DNA from: an uncultured beta proteobacterium
Lineage (GTDB): Bacteria > Pseudomonadota > Gammaproteobacteria > Burkholderiales > Burkholderiaceae_C
Assembly: GCA_903822205.1 (NCBI GenBank)
Contig: CAIJOK010000094.1
Coordinates: 1-64,000 of the forward strand
Direction of reading: 5' to 3'
DNA length: 64,000 nucleotides
Translations under genes and position numbers: made by a program
The notes under the pieces: model-generated
Database searches by the model: none
The model's input: the letters and a program-made list of their open reading frames with translations, nothing else
What the model was told of the DNA's origin: nothing
Part shown: piece by piece, positions 35,611-44,116 of the stretch
How the letters are laid out: every line of letters begins with the position of its first letter
How positions within the stretch are numbered: the stretch's first letter is position 1

Positions 35611-36897
35611 CTACTTTTTTTCTGCTTTTTGGCGCTGAAAGACGGCTGCAAAAAAACCATCAGTCTGGTGTCGGTGGGGCCACAGATGCACATAGCGCCT
35701 GCCGTGATCGCCACCGCTGCACAACAGGGCTGCTTGATCAATTTTGAGGTCGCTCAGGATGTCTGCTGCGTCCAGGGGCACAAAGTGGGGGTGGGTTTGC
35801 GCAAAATCTGTGGCGACGTGCTCGTTTTCTTGGGGCAAGACGCTGCACGTGGCATAGACCAGCCGTCCGCCAGGCTTCACCAGACGCGAAGCGCTGTGCA
35901 GGATGGCACACTGCCGTAAGGCCAGATGCGTCACCTGTTCAGGGCTTTGTCGCCACTTTTGGTCAGGGTGGCGGCGCAGTGTGCCCGTGCCCGAGCACGG
36001 GGCATCCACCAGCACCCGATGAACCTTGCCGGCCAGACGTCTCACGCGTACGTCATTTTCGTCTGCGATCGCGAAGGCATAGACGTTGGTCAGTCCGCTG
36101 CGCTGCCTTCGTGCTCCCAGCAGATGCAGCCGTCCGGCCGAGGTGTCCACGGCATACAGGCGACCGGTGTTGCGCATGGCGGCCCCCAGCGCCAAGGTTT
36201 TGCCGCCGGCACCCGCACAAAAATCCATCACCACCTCATCGCGTTTGGCCCCCAGCAACAGTGCCAGCAATTGCGACCCCTCGTCCTGAATTTCAAAGTC
36301 ACCCCGCAAAAAAGCCTCAGACCGCGTGATGGCAGGGTGACCTGTCACGCGCAAACCGACAGGCGAATAAGGGGTGAACGCCGCCGTGATGCCCAAAGAT
36401 GTCAGCTCTAGCATCACCGCAGCAGGTTTTGCCTGTAGGGTATTGACGCGCAAATCCAGTGCTGCCCCACCGCCAAGACTGTCTGCAAAAGACCAAAATT
36501 CATCGCCCAGTTGGCTGTTCAGAGGCGGCAGCATCCAGTCCGGCAGGTTGTGGCGGCAATGATCAGGCAGGTCTATCAGCTTCATCTGGTGGCACTGATC
36601 CAGCCAATGCTTCTCAACGTCAGTCAGGACACCAGCCCAAAAATGATCATCGCTTGCCAGCCCCAAAATGGCCATGCGACGCGCTTTGGGGCCGCTGCCT
36701 GAAATCGCCTGGTGTCCAAACAAGCGTTTGTGACGCAGAACGTGGTAGACCGCTGTGGTCAGCGTGTCGCGCTCACGTGGGCCACAATCGTGCCGTTCGT
36801 CAAAAAATTGGGCCACCACGGTGTCAGACGGGTGATCAAAGGCGAGGATACGACCCAAAAGGTCAGAGCAGGTGTCAAGCAGGGCGTTGGTGTGCAT
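35611..36897 (-). CDS. RsmB/NSUN-family RNA (cytosine-C5) methyltransferase
   Basis: The 428-residue enzyme has an N-terminal NusB-like helical region (residues 1-140), then the SAM-dependent core with FLRGDFEIQDEGSQLLALLL, MDFCAGAGGKTLALGAAM, LVDAPCSGTGTLRRHPDQKWRQSP and VYATCSVLPQENE. The two Cys residues, in DAPCSGTG and YATCS, are the release and catalytic cysteines of the family. RsmB itself methylates C967 of 16S rRNA; this protein is a relative, and its exact target is not shown. I chose the ATG at 36897, since an upstream one (36921) lies in front of a tandem repeat. It is convergent with topB (9-base gap) and divergent from the chemoreceptor gene. Confidence 0.88.
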   Translation of the reverse strand: MHTNALLDTCSDLLGRILAFDHPSDTVVAQFFDERHDCGPRERDTLTTAVYHVLRHKRLFGHQAISGSGPKARRMAILGLASDDHFWAGVLTDVEKHWLDQCHQMKLIDLPDHCRHNLPDWMLPPLNSQLGDEFWSFADSLGGGAALDLRVNTLQAKPAAVMLELTSLGITAAFTPYSPVGLRVTGHPAITRSEAFLRGDFEIQDEGSQLLALLLGAKRDEVVMDFCAGAGGKTLALGAAMRNTGRLYAVDTSAGRLHLLGARRQRSGLTNVYAFAIADENDVRVRRLAGKVHRVLVDAPCSGTGTLRRHPDQKWRQSPEQVTHLALRQCAILHSASRLVKPGGRLVYATCSVLPQENEHVATDFAQTHPHFVPLDAADILSDLKIDQAALLCSGGDHGRRYVHLWPHRHQTDGFFAAVFQRQKAEKK

Positions 36898-36921
36898 GGG
36901 GGATAAGGAATTTACTGACAA

Positions 36922-36951
36922 TCAGTTTGTCAGTTTGTCAGTTTGTCAGTT
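36922..36951. repeat. Short tandem repeat, 8-base unit TCAGTTTG
   Basis: Three exact units and a fourth changed one (TCAGTTAG) lie between two divergent genes, 25 bases upstream of the methyltransferase start and 84 upstream of the chemoreceptor start. Copy-number change would alter promoter spacing for one or both. Confidence 0.85.
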
Positions 36952-37034
36952 AGATGGGCATGATGCCACGACTTTCCCCAGCGGATGCTAACAACAGCCA
37001 CGTAGAATTTTTAAAAACCCCTTTGGAGAATACG

Positions 37035-38636
37035 ATGAAGTTTGGTTCCAGGTTGGCGGCCTTTGCGGTCATTCCCGCTTTTGTTTTTGTGGTGGGTCTC
37101 ATCAACAGTATCAGCGCGATGATCGACACCCAGAGCGGGTTTGAGCACTACATCCACACCGATCAGGCTGTTGAACGCAGCTTGTCGGCCATGTACGCCC
37201 AGGGTTTGCAAATGGGTCAGGCGCTGCGCAACATTTTGCTTGACCCCAAAAACCCAAAGGCTTATGAAAATTTGAAATCCGCCCAAACTGCCTATGACAA
37301 AGAGTTTGCAAGGGCGCAGCAAAATGCCCAAGGTAGCGCGTTTGAGCCTACCCTGGCACAACTGCCCGCACTGCGCAACAGCCAAGCCAAAGCGCAAGAC
37401 AAAGTCTTGGCTTTGGTGGCCGCCAATGGCGACGCGATCACAGTTCTTAACGCCGAAGAAACCCCCGCATGGCGGCAGCTCAAGGAAGAGCTGTTAAAGC
37501 AGGGTAAGGCTGCCAGTCAAAGTGCTGAGAAAGCGCATCAGCATATAGTGGTCACTGCGCACACCGCCATGGCTGTGTCCGTTGGGCTGGCGGTTTGCGC
37601 TGTGCTGGTGGCTTTGATTTTGAACATTCGGATGCAGATGACCTTGCGTTCCGATCTTGGTGGTGACCCCGACCATGCCCGGGCCGCCCTGTATACCATC
37701 GCGCACGGTGACTTAAACGCATCCATCACCAACCATGGTCGCCCTGAAAGCCTGGTGGGGGCGATGATTCAGATGAATGCCTCGCTGACCCGACTGGTGT
37801 CCGGTGTACGCGACCTGGCCGGGCACATTGCGGCCGCCAGTTCTGAAATTGCTCAGGGCAACCAGGACTTGTCGGGCCGCACCGAGAGCCAAGCCAGCGC
37901 CTTGCAACAAACCGCCGCCAGCATGGAGCGGCTGGGCGAAACCGTCAGACACAACGCCGAAAGCGCTCATCAGGCCAACCAACTGGCCCTGAGCGCAAGC
38001 ACGGTGGCCGTGCAAGGCGGCGAGGTCGTTGCTCAGGTTGTTCACACCATGAAGGGCATCAATGAGGCCAGTCGCAAAATTTCCGACATCATCGGTGTGA
38101 TCGACGGCATCGCTTTTCAAACCAACATTCTGGCCCTGAATGCCGCCGTGGAAGCCGCTCGTGCCGGCGAACAGGGCAGGGGCTTTGCGGTGGTGGCCTC
38201 TGAAGTGCGCTTACTGGCCGGTCGCTCTGCCGATGCTGCCAAAGAGATCAAAGGCCTCATCAACGCCAGCGTCGCGCGGGTTGAACAAGGCACCACCTTG
38301 GTGGACCAAGCAGGCATCACCATGCAAGAGGTTGTCACCAGCATCCAGCGCGTCACCGACATCATGGGCCAAATCACCTCAGCCAGCCAAGAGCAAAACC
38401 AGAATGTGGCACACATGGGCCAAGCCATGAATCAGATGGACCATGTCACAGAACAAAACGCAGCCTTGGTCGAACAAATGGCCGCAGCGGCAGGCAGTCT
38501 GAAACTTCAGGCCCAAGAGTTGGTACAAACCGTCGCTGTCTTCAATCTTGGCGCGCAAGATGCCCGTGTGAATGTCACCATGCACAGGCCGTTCACACCA
38601 CCGTTACGCTCCTATCTGAGTCCTCCCACCTCATGA
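37035..38636 (+). CDS. Methyl-accepting chemotaxis protein
   Basis: The 533-residue receptor has an N-terminal membrane helix ([25 protein letters not shown]), a periplasmic four-helix-bundle-like sensor of about 160 residues and a second helix ([22 protein letters not shown]). A HAMP-like segment with [25 protein letters not shown] follows. The signalling domain contains the hairpin tip [49 protein letters not shown]. It has no C-terminal NWETF-type pentapeptide. The ligand cannot be read from the sensor. The ATG at 37035 has a TTGGAGA site. A cheW gene lies 10 kb away, but no cheA is in the window. Confidence 0.92.
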   Translation: MKFGSRLAAFAVIPAFVFVVGLINSISAMIDTQSGFEHYIHTDQAVERSLSAMYAQGLQMGQALRNILLDPKNPKAYENLKSAQTAYDKEFARAQQNAQGSAFEPTLAQLPALRNSQAKAQDKVLALVAANGDAITVLNAEETPAWRQLKEELLKQGKAASQSAEKAHQHIVVTAHTAMAVSVGLAVCAVLVALILNIRMQMTLRSDLGGDPDHARAALYTIAHGDLNASITNHGRPESLVGAMIQMNASLTRLVSGVRDLAGHIAAASSEIAQGNQDLSGRTESQASALQQTAASMERLGETVRHNAESAHQANQLALSASTVAVQGGEVVAQVVHTMKGINEASRKISDIIGVIDGIAFQTNILALNAAVEAARAGEQGRGFAVVASEVRLLAGRSADAAKEIKGLINASVARVEQGTTLVDQAGITMQEVVTSIQRVTDIMGQITSASQEQNQNVAHMGQAMNQMDHVTEQNAALVEQMAAAAGSLKLQAQELVQTVAVFNLGAQDARVNVTMHRPFTPPLRSYLSPPTS

Positions 38637-38706
38637 TAGGCTGTCATGCAGAAAAGTGACGGTTACATGGCATTTCTTTGGATAACCGTGACAAGAACTG
38701 CACCGA

Positions 38707-38768
38707 GGCCATAAGATGCACACCACAGGATGCGCTGAGGAACGAAATCGCATCGTTCGCGTGACTCA
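38707..38768. repeat. Second-family palindromic repeat (half copy)
   Basis: These 62 bases match 17651-17711 on the opposite strand, including AGGATGCGC and GCATCGTTCGCGTGACTC. The other arm of the palindrome is missing here. The repeat lies in the leader of the binding-protein gene and opens an untrue upstream extension of that frame. Confidence 0.75.
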
Positions 38769-38838
38769 ATTGCTGTTACGAAAACCGATTATGCAATTAC
38801 CGAAAATTGCTAAAAATCATTACGAGATATTAATAATA

Positions 38839-39879
38839 ATGAAGAGGCTAATTGTTTTGGGTCTGCTTTTTGGTGTTTTTGCATTTGCCTGTAAAAAGTA
38901 CACCGTTATAGATATAAAGGTGGTTGGCCAACCGTCTATGACGGGTTCCATGCAAAAAAATATGGAGCAGCCATTTTTTGAGTCCTTGCAAAAGAAAACC
39001 GGTCTTCCGATAATCGTTGACTATCGCCCAGTCGATCAAATGGGCTTCAAAGATAACTTCGAACTCGCCATGTTGAAAAGAGACCCGATTGACATTGTTT
39101 CCCTCAGGTTTGTGCAAAATGGTCAGGATGAACCAAGTCTCATCGGCATCGATTTGCCTGGATTAATTCCAGATTATCAAACAGCACGTGAAATTGGGCA
39201 GGCTTACGGCACTTTTATTGATGAAAATCTTCAGCATCGGTATGATGCCAAACTATTAGGTTTATGGACATTTGGGCCGCAGATTATTTTTTGCAACAAA
39301 CCGGTCCATCAACTTTCTGATCTCAAGGGACTCAAGGTGCGCGTAGGAGGGGCGTTCATGACTCCCTTGATTCAATCGCTCGGCGGCTTTCCGATCGTCA
39401 TTCCATTTGAACAAGTGGCAGATTCACTGGCTCAAAAGGCCATTGATTGCGCCATCAGCAGCGAGACCTCGGCCTACGGTGCCAAGTGGCCGGCACATTT
39501 GACGCACATCTACCCTATTGTCACTCAGATGGGAACGAATGGGATTGTCATTCGTCTCAAGACCTGGAACAAATTCAGTGAAAGTCAAAAAATTCGATTA
39601 ACTGATGCGGTCAATTCCTATGTTGAAAATACATGGAATTTTGCCAAAAAGATCAATCGTCAGGCATCTGACTGCATGCAGGGCACGGACAACTGTGTTC
39701 TAGATACCCGTTATAAGCTCGTCGTATCCCCTATAAAGAGGGATGACAAAGAAATTTTGCGTCATTTTGCAATACACCAATCCTTTCCGGTCTGGGCGGA
39801 GAGCTGTAACAAGGTTCACCCGAATTGCTCAATACGTTGGAAGGCTGCTGTTGAACCCATCATGAACCGGACTCATTAA
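38839..39879 (+). CDS. DctP-type TRAP solute-binding protein, probable lipoprotein
   Basis: The 346-residue product begins MKRLIVLGLLFGVFAFAC, a signal with a Cys suited to lipoprotein processing. The rest follows the DctP fold: FELAMLKRDPIDIVSL, PQIIFCNKPVHQLSDLKGLKVRVGGAFMTPLIQSLGGFPIVIPFEQVADSLAQKAIDCAI. The last of these is the typical segment with the ligand-binding Arg (KVRV). No dctQ or dctM membrane genes are nearby; instead a hybrid sensor kinase follows after 100 bases. I infer that the protein senses a carboxylate-like ligand for that kinase. An open frame runs upstream to 38716, but it is encoded by a repeat, so the start at 38839 is preferred. Confidence 0.82.
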   Translation: MKRLIVLGLLFGVFAFACKKYTVIDIKVVGQPSMTGSMQKNMEQPFFESLQKKTGLPIIVDYRPVDQMGFKDNFELAMLKRDPIDIVSLRFVQNGQDEPSLIGIDLPGLIPDYQTAREIGQAYGTFIDENLQHRYDAKLLGLWTFGPQIIFCNKPVHQLSDLKGLKVRVGGAFMTPLIQSLGGFPIVIPFEQVADSLAQKAIDCAISSETSAYGAKWPAHLTHIYPIVTQMGTNGIVIRLKTWNKFSESQKIRLTDAVNSYVENTWNFAKKINRQASDCMQGTDNCVLDTRYKLVVSPIKRDDKEILRHFAIHQSFPVWAESCNKVHPNCSIRWKAAVEPIMNRTH

Positions 39880-39912
39880 TGAAAGCGAGACACCGGTTTC
39901 AAGGTTGTTACA

Positions 39913-39971
39913 GCGCTTCTATTAAAGCGCGTCACCTTCTCTATGGACGCGGAGTTTTTCATTTCGCGTCC
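39913..39971. other. Two hairpins between binding-protein and kinase genes
   Basis: GCGCTT-CTATTA-AAGCGC at 39913-39930 and GGACGCG...CGCGTCC at 39945-39971 form two stems; the second closes just before the kinase start codon. They may slow transcription or mask translation of the kinase gene. Neither is followed by a T-tract. Confidence 0.5.
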
Positions 39972-39979
39972 AAGTGCCC

Positions 39980-41860
39980 ATGCAAAATAGTCTTTTTATG
40001 AGGGTCATTGCAGTGACTACGACACCGCCCAACGTGCTTCTCAAAAATAACGCATCAAGATCTGCTCTACTTCAGTCAATAGGCTTGCTGTGCGCATTAA
40101 TTTTTGTCATCAACTACACCTACGAATTACTTGACATCCACGGCTTGTACCAGTCGCAGCACTTTTTGATTGCATGGCTTCTGTGGGTGCTCTCGGGGTG
40201 GGCGTTGTTGGAGGCGGTCCTTTTGGCCAGAGCGAAGCTGGTTTTTGTGACGCATCTGTTGATCGCGTTGTGTATGCAATTGTTCGTAGAGTTCATGCGC
40301 CATGGCTCGCATTTTGTGGGGCCCAATCAGGTGACGGGCAGCCTGCGGCATTCGGGCACTTTGGAGATCGGAATGACGGTGGTATATGGGCCGATCTATC
40401 TAGTGCAGTTTCTGGTGATTTCCGCGCTCTTGATCAGAGCCTTCTCAGACACAGAACGGGTGCGTGCCAACCAGTTGGAGGAGCAAGTTGCTATCAACCG
40501 ACGTGCCGAAGAAGCGTTGCGCATCAGCGAAGAACAGCTACAGGCCGCGAATAAAAGACTGGCCGCATCCAACCTGGAACTGAACGCTGCCAATGACGAG
40601 CTTGCCAAGCACCGTGACCAACTCGAGTCACTTGTTTTGGCGCGCACGCTTGAATTGACCAAGGCTGAAGCAGCGAGTGTGGCCAAATCTCATTTTCTCT
40701 CATCGATGAGCCACGAAATCCGCACCCCGCTCAATGGCGTGCTGGGCATGGCTGAACTGCTTCAGGGGACACCCCTGAACGAAGAGCAGATGCGCTTGGT
40801 TGGCACTATTTCGTCCTCAGGACAGGCACTTCATGAACTGCTGAGCGACATACTTGATTTGACAAAGATTGAAGAAGGGCTTGTAACGATAGAGCGCATA
40901 GATTTTGACCTTACACGCCTCGTATCAGACATTAGCGCTGTTTACCACGAAATCGCCCTCTCCCGAAAATTGACCTTGGTCACCAACACCACCGGTTTGA
41001 AGATGAGCTGGGCATCAGGCGACCCGACGCGCTTGCGCCAGGTAATGACAAATTTGCTGGGCAATGCGCTGAAATTCACGTCGAATGGCGAAGTCCGTTT
41101 GACGGCTGTGTCCGTACCCTCTCCCACAGGTGATGATCGGCACTGGATTTGTATCAGTGTGGAAGACACTGGCATTGGTATCCCCGCCGATGCGCTGCAA
41201 AAGATGTTCAAGCGATTTGAACAGGCCGAAGTCTCCACCACCCGCAAATATGGCGGCAGCGGATTAGGGCTGGCGATCTGCAAGCATTTGGTGAATATGA
41301 TGGGCGGACACATTGACGTACAAAGCACGGAAGGTGTGGGTTCCCGCTTCTGGTTTGACGTGCCGATCTTGGAGCCGATTTCTCTGCCAACTCAGCCGCA
41401 AGCGGCCAATGCCCCGAAAATGGCCGGCATTGCTCAGGCAAAAATTTTGGTGGCTGAGGACGACCTGACGAATCAACTGGTGATTCAGCAATTCGTTGAG
41501 CGCCTGGGTGGTTCAGCCACCATCGTTGAAAACGGACAACTTGCCCTCGATGCGGTGCAAAGCCAAACATATGACATCGTTTTCATGGATTGTCAGATGC
41601 CTGTGCTTGATGGTTTTGAGACCACGCGTCGCATTCGCCAGTGGGAGCGGCAACACGCTGGACAGACAGAGTTGGTCATCATTGCTCTGACCGCCAACGC
41701 CATGGCGAGTGATCGTGAGGAGTGCTTTGCCGCAGGCATGACGGACTTTGTGACCAAGCCCATGAATGGCAAAGCCCTGAGGAATATCTTGCATCGCTAC
41801 CTGAAGATAGAGCAGGAGTCGGCAGTCATCAATGAGCAGCAGACGACAAATGACCTTTGA
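39980..41860 (+). CDS. Hybrid sensor histidine kinase/response regulator
   Basis: The 626-residue protein has about five membrane helices in the first 160 residues with little periplasmic sequence, then a coiled coil (residues 165-235). The kinase core follows: H-box SHEIRTPLNGVLGM near residue 245, N-box NLLGNALKFTSNG, G1 VEDTGIGI and G2 GGSGLGLAICKHL. A receiver domain (residues 490-610) has ILVAEDD, the phosphoacceptor Asp in FMDCQMPVLDG and LTANAMASDREE. It lacks its own large sensor domain, so the binding protein encoded just upstream is a likely input partner. A GTG at 39974 is an alternative start. Its 3' end overlaps the convergent lptC gene by 32 bases. The output regulator is not evident. 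Confidence 0.9.
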   Translation: MQNSLFMRVIAVTTTPPNVLLKNNASRSALLQSIGLLCALIFVINYTYELLDIHGLYQSQHFLIAWLLWVLSGWALLEAVLLARAKLVFVTHLLIALCMQLFVEFMRHGSHFVGPNQVTGSLRHSGTLEIGMTVVYGPIYLVQFLVISALLIRAFSDTERVRANQLEEQVAINRRAEEALRISEEQLQAANKRLAASNLELNAANDELAKHRDQLESLVLARTLELTKAEAASVAKSHFLSSMSHEIRTPLNGVLGMAELLQGTPLNEEQMRLVGTISSSGQALHELLSDILDLTKIEEGLVTIERIDFDLTRLVSDISAVYHEIALSRKLTLVTNTTGLKMSWASGDPTRLRQVMTNLLGNALKFTSNGEVRLTAVSVPSPTGDDRHWICISVEDTGIGIPADALQKMFKRFEQAEVSTTRKYGGSGLGLAICKHLVNMMGGHIDVQSTEGVGSRFWFDVPILEPISLPTQPQAANAPKMAGIAQAKILVAEDDLTNQLVIQQFVERLGGSATIVENGQLALDAVQSQTYDIVFMDCQMPVLDGFETTRRIRQWERQHAGQTELVIIALTANAMASDREECFAAGMTDFVTKPMNGKALRNILHRYLKIEQESAVINEQQTTNDL

Positions 41861-42449
41861 CGCGCCCCTTGAGCAGCAGGGTGTGCCGATCCAACGCCAT
41901 GCTGTCGGCAAAAAAAGTGTCTGCGCCACGGGTCAGAGTGACCGGCTTGTCTGAAATGATACGGCCTGTGTGGACATAGGCATGCAAAAATTCGCCAGTC
42001 AATGTGATGGTGGTCTGCGCATTGTCTGGGCGCAAAGGTGATGTGCGTACCATCTGGGCACGACCTATCAACCGGATCTCAGAGCCATCGCCTGGGGTGA
42101 CCGCATGGCTGGCGGTGGCCGTGGTCAGGATGCCCTCATTGTGAGTCTTCACGGTGATCTGGTCGATCTCTAGGGTGTTGGTATCCGGAAAATGCAAAGC
42201 CTGCGTACCTCTCACCTCGCTTTTAAGCTGTCCCGTCTTGTCGTAGGTTTTGACCGCAAAGCCGCGCATGAAATAGTCGGGCTGGTGCATTGCCGGTGCG
42301 GCGGGTGCGGGCATGGGGGCTACAGGTGTGCTGCGCACCAGCCAGTAAGTGGCCATGGCCAGCACCCCCATCACCACGACCGGCAGGTACAGCGTCAGCC
42401 CATCTTGCAGCCGGTACAAGAGGGCCAGCAGAGGGGGCGGGTGTATCAC
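41829..42449 (-). CDS. lptC: LPS export periplasmic protein LptC
   Basis: The 206-residue product has one N-terminal membrane anchor (LPVVVMGVLAMATYWLV) and the LptC pattern PDYFMRGFAVKTYDKTGQLKSEVRGTQALHFPDTNTLEIDQI, a beta-jellyroll that passes lipopolysaccharide from LptBFG to LptA. It follows kdsC on the reverse strand, the normal order kdsD-kdsC-lptC. The lptA-lptB-rpoN genes that usually come next are absent, and the kinase gene ends here instead, so the cluster is broken at this point. Confidence 0.88.
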   Translation of the reverse strand: MIHPPPLLALLYRLQDGLTLYLPVVVMGVLAMATYWLVRSTPVAPMPAPAAPAMHQPDYFMRGFAVKTYDKTGQLKSEVRGTQALHFPDTNTLEIDQITVKTHNEGILTTATASHAVTPGDGSEIRLIGRAQMVRTSPLRPDNAQTTITLTGEFLHAYVHTGRIISDKPVTLTRGADTFFADSMALDRHTLLLKGRVKGHLSSAAH

Positions 42450-42474
42450 GGGAGGCAGATGAACTCAGAGGGAC

Positions 42475-43035
42475 TCAGATCAAGGGGGCTGTGGACGTGC
42501 CGTCAGACAGCAGACGTGCGTAGTGGCCACTGGCGACCAGCAGCAGGTCGCAAAGTTCGCGAACTGAGCCGGCACCCCCTCTGGCTTGCGTCACGTAATG
42601 GGCCATGGAGCGAACTTCAAGGTGCGCATTGGCGGGGGCGCAGGCCAAGGCGCAGCGCCCCATCAGCGGCAGATCAGGCCAGTCGTCGCCCATCGCAGCG
42701 GCATCCGTCCAGTCCAGATGCAGGGTGTCCAGCGTTTGTTGGGCCGCCTGGCATTTGTCGCTGATGTTGCCATGCACGTGTTCAATGCCCAGTGCCGACA
42801 GCCGCAGCCGCAAAGCCGGTGAGTCTCGGCCTGACACCACCGCTGCGGTGATGCCGATGCTTTGCAAGAGTTTCAGGCCATGACCATCCTGCGTGTCAAA
42901 GCGTTTGAGGGTTTCGCCAAGCTCTGAAAAATACAGGCCGCCGTCGGTCAGAACGCCATCGACATCCAAAAAAACGACACGGATGCCCTGGGCTTTGAGC
43001 AGTAGCAGAGGGGCAAAGATCAGGGATGGGCGCAT
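42475..43035 (-). CDS. kdsC: 3-deoxy-D-manno-octulosonate 8-phosphate phosphatase
   Basis: The 186-residue enzyme is a HAD-family phosphatase that makes Kdo from Kdo-8-phosphate for lipopolysaccharide inner core. It shows VVFLDVDGVLTDGGLYFSELGE with the nucleophile Asp, FDTQDGHGLKLLQSIGITAAVVSGRDSPA, the AAAMGDDWPDLPLM motif and the C-terminal TQARGGAGSVRELCDLLL. I prefer ATG 43035; a GTG at 43074 would overlap the upstream kdsD gene by 17 bases. It lies between kdsD and lptC. Confidence 0.92.
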   Translation of the reverse strand: MRPSLIFAPLLLLKAQGIRVVFLDVDGVLTDGGLYFSELGETLKRFDTQDGHGLKLLQSIGITAAVVSGRDSPALRLRLSALGIEHVHGNISDKCQAAQQTLDTLHLDWTDAAAMGDDWPDLPLMGRCALACAPANAHLEVRSMAHYVTQARGGAGSVRELCDLLLVASGHYARLLSDGTSTAPLI

Positions 43036-43057
43036 GGGGGTAGGTCTGAAAAAAGAC

Positions 43058-44077
43058 TTAAATGACCTTGGCACGCATCAGGTCGTTGCTGTTCAAGGCA
43101 CCGCACACCCTGCCCTGGTCATCGGTGACCAACACACTGGTGATGCGTCTGTGCTCCATCAACTCAGCGGCCTCCACAGCCAAAGCATCAGCGCTGATGG
43201 TGCAGGGGTTGGGATGCATGACCTGCTGTGCCGTCACGGTGCGCAAATCAATGCCCTTTTCGATCAAACGGCGCAAATCACCGTCCGTAAAAATGCCCAG
43301 CACGCGGCTCTGGCAGTCCACAACGGCTGTTGCGCCCAAGCCTTTGTCGCTCATCTCGCGCATCACGATGCCAAACGCAGCGTCTTGGCCCACCTTGGGC
43401 ACTTGGTCACCGGTTCGCATGACATCGCTGACCAGCGTCAGCAGTTTGCGCCCCAACACGCCGCCCGGGTGAGACCTGGCAAAGTCCAGGGCCTTAAAGC
43501 CCCTTGCATCGAGCAATGCCACAGCCAAGGCATCGCCCAAGGCTAATTGGGCTGTGGTGCTGGCGGTGGGGGCCAGGTTAAGGGGGCAAGCCTCTTTGGC
43601 GACACCGCTGTTCAAAAAAACATCGGCATGCCGCGCCAAGGTGGAAACAGGGCTGCCTGTCATGGCGATCAGCCGGACACCCAGGCGTTTGATCATCGGC
43701 AAAATGGCGGTCAGCTCGTCAGACTCTCCGCTGTTGGAAATGGCCAGAACTGCATCATGGGGCTGGATCATCCCTAGGTCGCCGTGGCTGGCCTCGCCCG
43801 GGTGAACAAACATGGCGGCCGTTCCGGTAGATGCCAAAGTGGCGGCAATTTTGCGACCGATGTGACCGCTTTTGCCCATGCCCATGACCACCACTCTGCC
43901 GGTCACGGACAAAATCAGCGACACCGCCTGCACAAAAGGCGCACCCAAATGCGGCTTAAGTCCCGTGATGGCGCAGGCCTCGATGTCCAGGGTGTCCAGG
44001 GCCAGAGCCAGGGCACGGTCGCAGTCAAAAGGGGCTGTGGGTAGAGGTGGGTTGTCTGGTGGGTTGTCTGTGCTCAT
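43058..44077 (-). CDS. kdsD: Arabinose-5-phosphate isomerase KdsD
   Basis: The 339-residue protein interconverts ribulose 5-phosphate and arabinose 5-phosphate, the first step toward Kdo. The SIS domain has VVVMGMGKSGHIGRKIAATLASTGT, FVHPGEASHGDLGM and ISNSGESDELTAILP. The C-terminal half has two CBS domains (VMRTGDQVPKV..., VMHPNPCTISADALA...). It heads the kdsD-kdsC-lptC operon and is divergent from the antiporter gene with about 40 bases between starts. Confidence 0.94.
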   Translation of the reverse strand: MSTDNPPDNPPLPTAPFDCDRALALALDTLDIEACAITGLKPHLGAPFVQAVSLILSVTGRVVVMGMGKSGHIGRKIAATLASTGTAAMFVHPGEASHGDLGMIQPHDAVLAISNSGESDELTAILPMIKRLGVRLIAMTGSPVSTLARHADVFLNSGVAKEACPLNLAPTASTTAQLALGDALAVALLDARGFKALDFARSHPGGVLGRKLLTLVSDVMRTGDQVPKVGQDAAFGIVMREMSDKGLGATAVVDCQSRVLGIFTDGDLRRLIEKGIDLRTVTAQQVMHPNPCTISADALAVEAAELMEHRRITSVLVTDDQGRVCGALNSNDLMRAKVI

Positions 44078-44116
44078 TGGCTCATTTTAGGAGGTGGATT
44101 TGGGTAGCATCAGCGG

